Source: Solirubrobacteraceae bacterium
GTDB lineage: Bacteria; Actinomycetota; Thermoleophilia; Solirubrobacterales; Solirubrobacteraceae
Length of the DNA: 64,000 bases
Direction: 5' to 3'
Assembly (NCBI GenBank): GCA_025449845.1
Contig: JANWIP010000013.1
Span: 1 to 64,000, forward strand
Positions 59,990 through 64,000 of the stretch are shown here, one piece after another; the first letter of the stretch is position 1; each line of letters opens with the position of its first letter. A program made the position numbers and the translations under genes. The notes under the pieces are model-generated. The model was not told the DNA's origin, did no database searches, and saw only the letters and a program-made list of their open reading frames with translations.

Positions 59990-60023
59990 GCGGCCGTAAG
60001 GCCGCCTCTCAAAACAAATTTGT
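59990..60023 (+). promoter_or_regulatory. Hairpin and 10-bp palindrome upstream of fumC
   Basis: GCGGCC-GTAA-GGCCGC (59990-60005) is a perfect 6-bp hairpin. It is followed by the perfect palindrome ACAAATTTGT (60014-60023), directly before the fumC ribosome site AAGGAGA. The hairpin lacks a U-tract, so it is a weak terminator candidate for the hydrolase gene; the palindrome may be an operator. Confidence 0.4.
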
Positions 60024-60038
60024 CTTCAAGGAGAGTCG

Positions 60039-61370
60039 ATGACGGACGCAAAGACGGATAAGCAGCTGTGGGGCGGGGAGACCGCCAAGGCCGTGGAGAA
60101 CTTCCCGATCTCCGGGGAGACCGTGCCGGTGTCCGTCGTGCGCTGGCTCGCGCGCCTGAAGGGGGCTGCTGCTGCCGTCAACGGCGAGCTGGGGCTGCTC
60201 GACAAGCGCCGCGCCGGGCGCATTGAGAAGGCCGCCGCGGAGATCGGCGCCGGCAAGCACGATGCGCAGTTCCCCATCGACGTCTTCCAGACCGGCTCTG
60301 GGACCTCTACCAACATGAACGCCAACGAGGTCATCGCCAATCTCGCGGGCTCCGGTGTGCACGCCAACGATCACGTCAACATGGGGCAGTCCTCCAACGA
60401 CGTCTTTCCCTCGGCCGTACATCTCGCCGCGCTCGACGTCGCCAGCAATGAGCTGCTGCCGGCGCTCAAGCAGCTGGAGCGGGCCTTTGCCAAGAAGGCC
60501 AAGAGCTTTGAGAACGTCGTCAAGGCCGGGCGTACGCATCTGATGGACGCCGTGCCCGTCACGCTCGGGCAGGAGTTCGCCGGCTACGCCGCGCAGATGG
60601 CGCTCGGGCAGGAGCGCGTGCAGGCCGCGCTCGTGCACGTCGGGCAGATCCCGCTCGGAGGGACCGCCACGGGGACCGGCCTGAATACGCATCCGCGCTT
60701 CGCCGAGAAGGTGCGCGCGCGCCTGAAGAAGGAATCGGGACTCAAGCAGATCGCGCCGCCGCTCGATCCGTTCGAGGCGCAGGCCAACCGCGATGCGCTG
60801 GTTGAGCTGTCGGGGGCTGTGAAGGTGGTCGCCGTGTCCTTGACCAAGATCGCCGGCGATCTCGCGTTGATGGGCTCGGGCCCACGCGCCGGCATTGGCG
60901 AGCTGTTCCTGCCCGAGTTGCAGAAGGGGTCTTCGATCATGCCTGGCAAGGTCAATCCGGTTATGCCCGAGGTGATGCTGCAGGTGTGTGCGCAGGTCAT
61001 TGGCAATGACACCGCCATCACCGTCGCGGGCATGCAGGGGCAGTTCGAGCTCAATGTGCGCATCCCCTTGATCGCGCGCAACCTCTTGCAGTCACTGCAC
61101 TTGCTGTCAAGCGCCTCGCGTGCGCTGGCCGAGAAGTGCGTCGATGGGCTGCGCGCCAACCGGGCCGGCACCGACGCCTCGGCGGGGGCCACGCTTGCAG
61201 TCGCCACCGCTCTCAACGGGGCCATCGGCTACGACCTCGGCGCCGCGATCGTCAAGAAGGCCACCGACTCCGGTCGGCCTCTGCGCGAGATCGCTCTGGA
61301 GGAAGGGGTCGACGCTAAGTTGTATGACGAGACGATCGATCTGCGGCGCATCGCTAGGGGCAATGCCTGA
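60039..61370 (+). CDS. fumC: Fumarate hydratase class II
   Basis: A 443-residue class II fumarase, converting fumarate and malate in the TCA cycle. FQTGSGTSTNMNANEVIAN, MGQSSNDVFPSAVH, GRTHLMDAVPVTLGQEF and the superfamily signature GSSIMPGKVNPVMPE are intact, including the catalytic Ser of the SS loop and His of THLMDA. Length is slightly below the usual 460. AAGGAGA precedes the ATG at normal distance. An AT-rich inverted-repeat element follows the gene. Confidence 0.96.
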   Translation: MTDAKTDKQLWGGETAKAVENFPISGETVPVSVVRWLARLKGAAAAVNGELGLLDKRRAGRIEKAAAEIGAGKHDAQFPIDVFQTGSGTSTNMNANEVIANLAGSGVHANDHVNMGQSSNDVFPSAVHLAALDVASNELLPALKQLERAFAKKAKSFENVVKAGRTHLMDAVPVTLGQEFAGYAAQMALGQERVQAALVHVGQIPLGGTATGTGLNTHPRFAEKVRARLKKESGLKQIAPPLDPFEAQANRDALVELSGAVKVVAVSLTKIAGDLALMGSGPRAGIGELFLPELQKGSSIMPGKVNPVMPEVMLQVCAQVIGNDTAITVAGMQGQFELNVRIPLIARNLLQSLHLLSSASRALAEKCVDGLRANRAGTDASAGATLAVATALNGAIGYDLGAAIVKKATDSGRPLREIALEEGVDAKLYDETIDLRRIARGNA

Positions 61371-61379
61371 GGCGCGAAT

Positions 61380-61492
61380 CTAAAGAGGGGGTGTGGGTAC
61401 CATATTTTCAAAGTTTGAGCACAATGGTATATACGTCGTATAGACCATTGTTACCAAAAAGAAAAAAGACACCCCCCAACCTCCGTCTTTAG
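61380..61492. repeat. AT-rich nested inverted repeat (MITE-like) between fumC and helicase
   Basis: The spacer is far more AT-rich than its surroundings and is built as nested palindromes. The outer arms are CTAAAGA (61380-61386) and TCTTTAG (61486-61492), and inside them GGGGGTGT faces ACACCCCC. The core is a 31-base hairpin (61421-61451), ACAATGGT-A-TATACG-T-CGTATA-G-ACCATTGT, with one mismatch. It could be a miniature inverted-repeat element or a bidirectional terminator for the two convergent genes. No U-tract directly follows the core on either strand. Confidence 0.75.
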
Positions 61493-63903
61493 AAAACTAG
61501 CCGACCACTAGCAGCAGCAGCAGTGGCGGCGGGCGCCAGCATCTCCGTCAGCATCATCCCGGCGCCTGGCTTGGAAAGCGGTTCGTTGAGGTTGCCGCAC
61601 TTGGGTGACTGCACGCACGAGGGGCAGCCGCCCGCGTTCGTGCAGGGGCACTCGCTGATCAGACCGTGGGCGTCGCGGCACAGCTCCTCAAAGCGCGCGA
61701 ACGCAGTGCGCGTGATGCCAACGCCGCCGGGGTGCCCGTCGTAGATGAAGATCGTCGGACCTTGCGTCTGGGGATGCAGGTTGGTGGACAGGCCGCCGAT
61801 GTCCCAGCGATCGCACATCGCCAGCAGCGGCAGCACCGCGATCTGCGCGTGCTCGGCCGCGTGCAGCGTGCCGAGCAGTTTCTCCATCGAGACCATCTCC
61901 GCCAGTGCTTGTGCGTCCAGCTCGTACCACAGCGCCTGCGTCGTAAAGCTCGTCGTGGGGAGGTCCAGGGTGACGAGGTCGACCTGCTTGTGGTCGCTGA
62001 CGCGCACGCGCTGGTAGGCGAGCACCGTCTCAGTCACGCTCACCTGGCCGAAGGACAGCTTGACGCCGAGCGCCTCGCGGCGGTCGAGCAGGCGCTCGAT
62101 GGTGGTGTCGGTCTCGCGCTTGGGTCGTGTGTACCAGTCGCCGTCAAAGGGCTTCACCAGCGCCTGGCGCTGTGCGATGTCGAGCGTCTGCACCTCATAG
62201 GAGCGACCCTGGTGGTGGTAGATGGCGCCCTGGTGCACCGTGGAGTGCGCGCGCGCCGCCTCGGTGCTGCCCAACAGCTCGCCACTTGCGATGTTGACGA
62301 TCGCGAAGCTATCGGGGGAGGCCGAGCGCAGCGATACGCGTGCCGGGGGGTAGTCGCCGGCATTGCGCGGGACATACAACGCCCCGCCCCCGCTGCCGCC
62401 TACCCCGCCGGAGCGGCTGCCGGCGCCAGCACTCGCTCCGCGGCTGGCGCGTTTGCGCAGCTCGCCGGTGCTGACCAGCGTCTCGGCATAAGCCTCCCAG
62501 CGCGGCCCCAGGATCTGGGCATCCTCACTCGACAGCGGAGCCTCGAAAGAGGCGCACAGCAGGTGGGCCATGTGGATCTCGGGGCTCTCGTGGTCGAGAA
62601 TGGCGGCCTCCACGGGACGTTCCAGGAAGTCCTCGGGGTGGCGACAGAAGAACTGATCGAGCGCGTCCTCGCCGGCCACGTACATCGCCAGACCTCGCCC
62701 GCGCCGCCCGGCGCGGCCCCACATCTGGCGCAGCGAGGCGACGGTGCCGGGGAAGGTCACCACCACGCAGGCATCCAGCTCGCCGATGTCGATGCCCAGC
62801 TCAAGCGCGTCGGTGGTGATCACCGCGCGCAGCTCCCCGCGCGTGAGGCGTCCCTCAAGCTCGCGGCGCTGCTGGGGGGTGTAGCCGGCGCGGTAGGGCT
62901 CCACCAGCGCCGCCAGCTCGGGCTGCGAGGAGCCCTCCAGTTCCTGCTTGACCAGGCGGCTCAACAGCTCAACGCCCTTGCGCGACTTCATGAAGCAGAT
63001 CGCCCGCGCGCCGCCGCTCACGAGCGCCGCCAGCAGCTCGCCGGCCTCTCCCAGCGCGGAGCGCCGCGCGCCCAGCTTCTCGTCGGTCAGCGGCGGGTTC
63101 CACACGGCGATGCGCCGATTCGGCGCGGGCGAGCCGTCCTCGTCGATCAGCTCTATGTCCTCCAGGCCCGTGAGGCGCTCGGCCAGCTCCACCGGGTTGG
63201 CGACCGTGGCCGAGGTCAGCAGGAAGCGTGGCTCGGTGCCGTAGCCCGAGGCGATGCGGCGCAGGCGGCGCAGCACGTTGGCCACGTGCGAGCCGAACAC
63301 GCCGCGGTAGACGTGCGCCTCATCGATCACCACCACCGCCAGGTTGGCCCACAGCTCGGCCCACGCCTGGTGGTTGGGGAGGATGCCCACGTGCAGCATG
63401 TCCGGGTTGGTCAGCACCACGTTGGCCCGGCGGCGGATGTCCTTGCGCGTCTCGCGCGGGGTATCGCCGTCGTAGATCGCCGGGCGCACGCGCTCGTGTA
63501 GACCGAATGCGTTCAAGGCCCGCGCCTGATCCTGTGCGAGCGCCTTGGTCGGATAGAGGTACAGCGCCCGCGCCTTGGGGTCGCGGCAGAGCACGTCCAG
63601 GGTCGGCAGGTTGAAGCACAGCGACTTGCCCGAGGCAGTCCCCGTGGTGACGATCGTCGGCCCCGCCCAAGCGGCGTGCAGCGCCTGCGCCTGGTGGGAG
63701 TAGAGCTGCTCGATGCCCATCCGCTGCAGCGCTTCGAGCACCTGGGGATGCAGCTCCTCGGGTGGCTCCACGAGCGTCGCATTACTGGGGCGGGTGGGTC
63801 CCGGGTGGGTGGGTCTCCATATCCCCTCGTGCACCAGCCGTCCGTCCTGGGCGCCGGCCTCTAGCAGCGCGCTCCAGGGCTCCTGCGTTCGCTCGATCGC
63901 CAT
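61489..63903 (-). CDS. DEAD/DEAH-box helicase with DUF1998-type C-terminus (MrfA/YprA-like)
   Basis: An 804-residue superfamily 2 helicase. TIVTTGTASGKSLCFNLPTL is motif I, LYPTKALAQDQARAL Ia, VVIDEAHVYRGVFGSH motif II, FLLTSATVANP motif III, and TVASLRQMWGRAGRRGRGLAMYV motif VI. The C-terminal domain ends with four Cys in ECPCTNAGGCPSCVQSPKCGN, a zinc site typical of DUF1998 helicases such as MrfA, which takes part in mitomycin-type DNA repair. A Ser/Gly-rich insert at about 62385-62445 lies between domains. Its stop lies within the nested inverted repeat. Confidence 0.92.
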   Translation of the reverse strand: MAIERTQEPWSALLEAGAQDGRLVHEGIWRPTHPGPTRPSNATLVEPPEELHPQVLEALQRMGIEQLYSHQAQALHAAWAGPTIVTTGTASGKSLCFNLPTLDVLCRDPKARALYLYPTKALAQDQARALNAFGLHERVRPAIYDGDTPRETRKDIRRRANVVLTNPDMLHVGILPNHQAWAELWANLAVVVIDEAHVYRGVFGSHVANVLRRLRRIASGYGTEPRFLLTSATVANPVELAERLTGLEDIELIDEDGSPAPNRRIAVWNPPLTDEKLGARRSALGEAGELLAALVSGGARAICFMKSRKGVELLSRLVKQELEGSSQPELAALVEPYRAGYTPQQRRELEGRLTRGELRAVITTDALELGIDIGELDACVVVTFPGTVASLRQMWGRAGRRGRGLAMYVAGEDALDQFFCRHPEDFLERPVEAAILDHESPEIHMAHLLCASFEAPLSSEDAQILGPRWEAYAETLVSTGELRKRASRGASAGAGSRSGGVGGSGGGALYVPRNAGDYPPARVSLRSASPDSFAIVNIASGELLGSTEAARAHSTVHQGAIYHHQGRSYEVQTLDIAQRQALVKPFDGDWYTRPKRETDTTIERLLDRREALGVKLSFGQVSVTETVLAYQRVRVSDHKQVDLVTLDLPTTSFTTQALWYELDAQALAEMVSMEKLLGTLHAAEHAQIAVLPLLAMCDRWDIGGLSTNLHPQTQGPTIFIYDGHPGGVGITRTAFARFEELCRDAHGLISECPCTNAGGCPSCVQSPKCGNLNEPLSKPGAGMMLTEMLAPAATAAAASGRLVF

Positions 63904-63923
63904 GGATTGCGATAGTAGAGGCG

Positions 63924-64000
63924 ATGCCCGCCACCGCCGCCGAGCGCTGGGCGAAAGCCCGCACCTTCCACCATTCCGCGTATCCCGCCGAGCGCATCGC
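63924..64000 (+). CDS. Start of an unidentified gene, cut by the window edge
   Basis: An ATG at 63924, divergent from the helicase, opens a frame encoding MPATAAERWAKARTFHHSAY and a few more residues to the window end. Codon use (G/C at third positions) looks coding. Only 25 residues are visible, so no function can be given. The 20-base gap to the helicase start means both promoters would be very compact. Confidence 0.5.
   Translation, partial: MPATAAERWAKARTFHHSAYPAERI

Noticed and set aside
61666..63501. A 611-codon open frame opposite the helicase gene.
   Set aside because: It is an antisense shadow of a fully motif-complete helicase, and composition is typical of a non-coding frame.
61489..63903. 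DUF1998-type helicase as the DruE partner of the DUF4338 gene (a split Druantia system).
   Set aside because: It lies 50 kb away beyond an unrelated glycan locus, and its size and motifs fit the common repair helicase MrfA/YprA better than the very large DruE.

Overview
The window is about 70 % G+C and almost fully coding. Genes are packed into runs joined by 4-base ATGA/GTGA overlaps. The gene set points to a high-GC actinobacterium, and by overall feel to Thermoleophilia/Solirubrobacterales: twin-arginine translocation, bacterial PolX, OtsB, a Ppm-type GT2, an IleS of the long class, a DUF1998-type helicase and class II fumarase. The lineage is an inference; there is no rRNA gene here to confirm it. 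No tRNA, rRNA or CRISPR array was seen, and no stretch longer than 300 bases lacks a gene.

Region 1 (1-7 kb): the tail of an IS982-like transposase, then a Fic-domain gene behind an unusual cluster of operator-like half sites. Ordinary genes follow: tatA, two half-length TauE/SafE genes, otsB, a small membrane protein, a GT4 and PolX.

Region 2 (7-14.6 kb) is the most interesting accessory block. A forward operon encodes a DUF4338 protein (the DruA family of Druantia), a NurA-type nuclease and a HerA-type ATPase/translocase. Next come a DprA-like DNA-binding protein and, convergent to it, a HAD-phosphoribosyltransferase-zinc ribbon fusion and a proteasome-fold protein whose processed N-terminus would be serine instead of threonine. 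None of the complete standard defence systems fits this set. It is the best candidate for an undescribed DNA-targeting or immunity module.

Region 3 (14.7-20 kb): Ppm-like GT2, SpoIIM-like membrane protein, trxA with a recognisable promoter, and ileS.

Region 4 (20-58 kb) is one very large surface-glycan locus. It appears to make at least three activated sugars: a CDP-linked, C-methylated 6-deoxyhexose (rfbF, rfbG, C-methyltransferase, rfbC, reductase); a pseudaminic-acid-like nonulosonate (pseB, pseC, pseG, pseF-like, pseI, with no visible pseH); and a GDP-linked D-glycero-D-manno-heptose (SIS isomerase, HAD phosphatase, HddA kinase, HddC-like nucleotidyltransferase, plus a transaldolase). 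It also holds a Wzx-like flippase, several glycosyltransferases, methyltransferases and dehydrogenases, and ends with a polyprenyl-phosphate module (GT2, GtrA, large membrane protein). Many enzymes here carry short in-frame tandem repeats (6, 12, 15, 18 or 21 bp units). Two gene junctions carry tandem copies of the start-codon region with 28-32 bp periods.

Region 5 (58-64 kb): MerR-type regulator, alpha/beta-hydrolase, fumC, an AT-rich nested inverted repeat, a DUF1998-type helicase and the start of one further gene.
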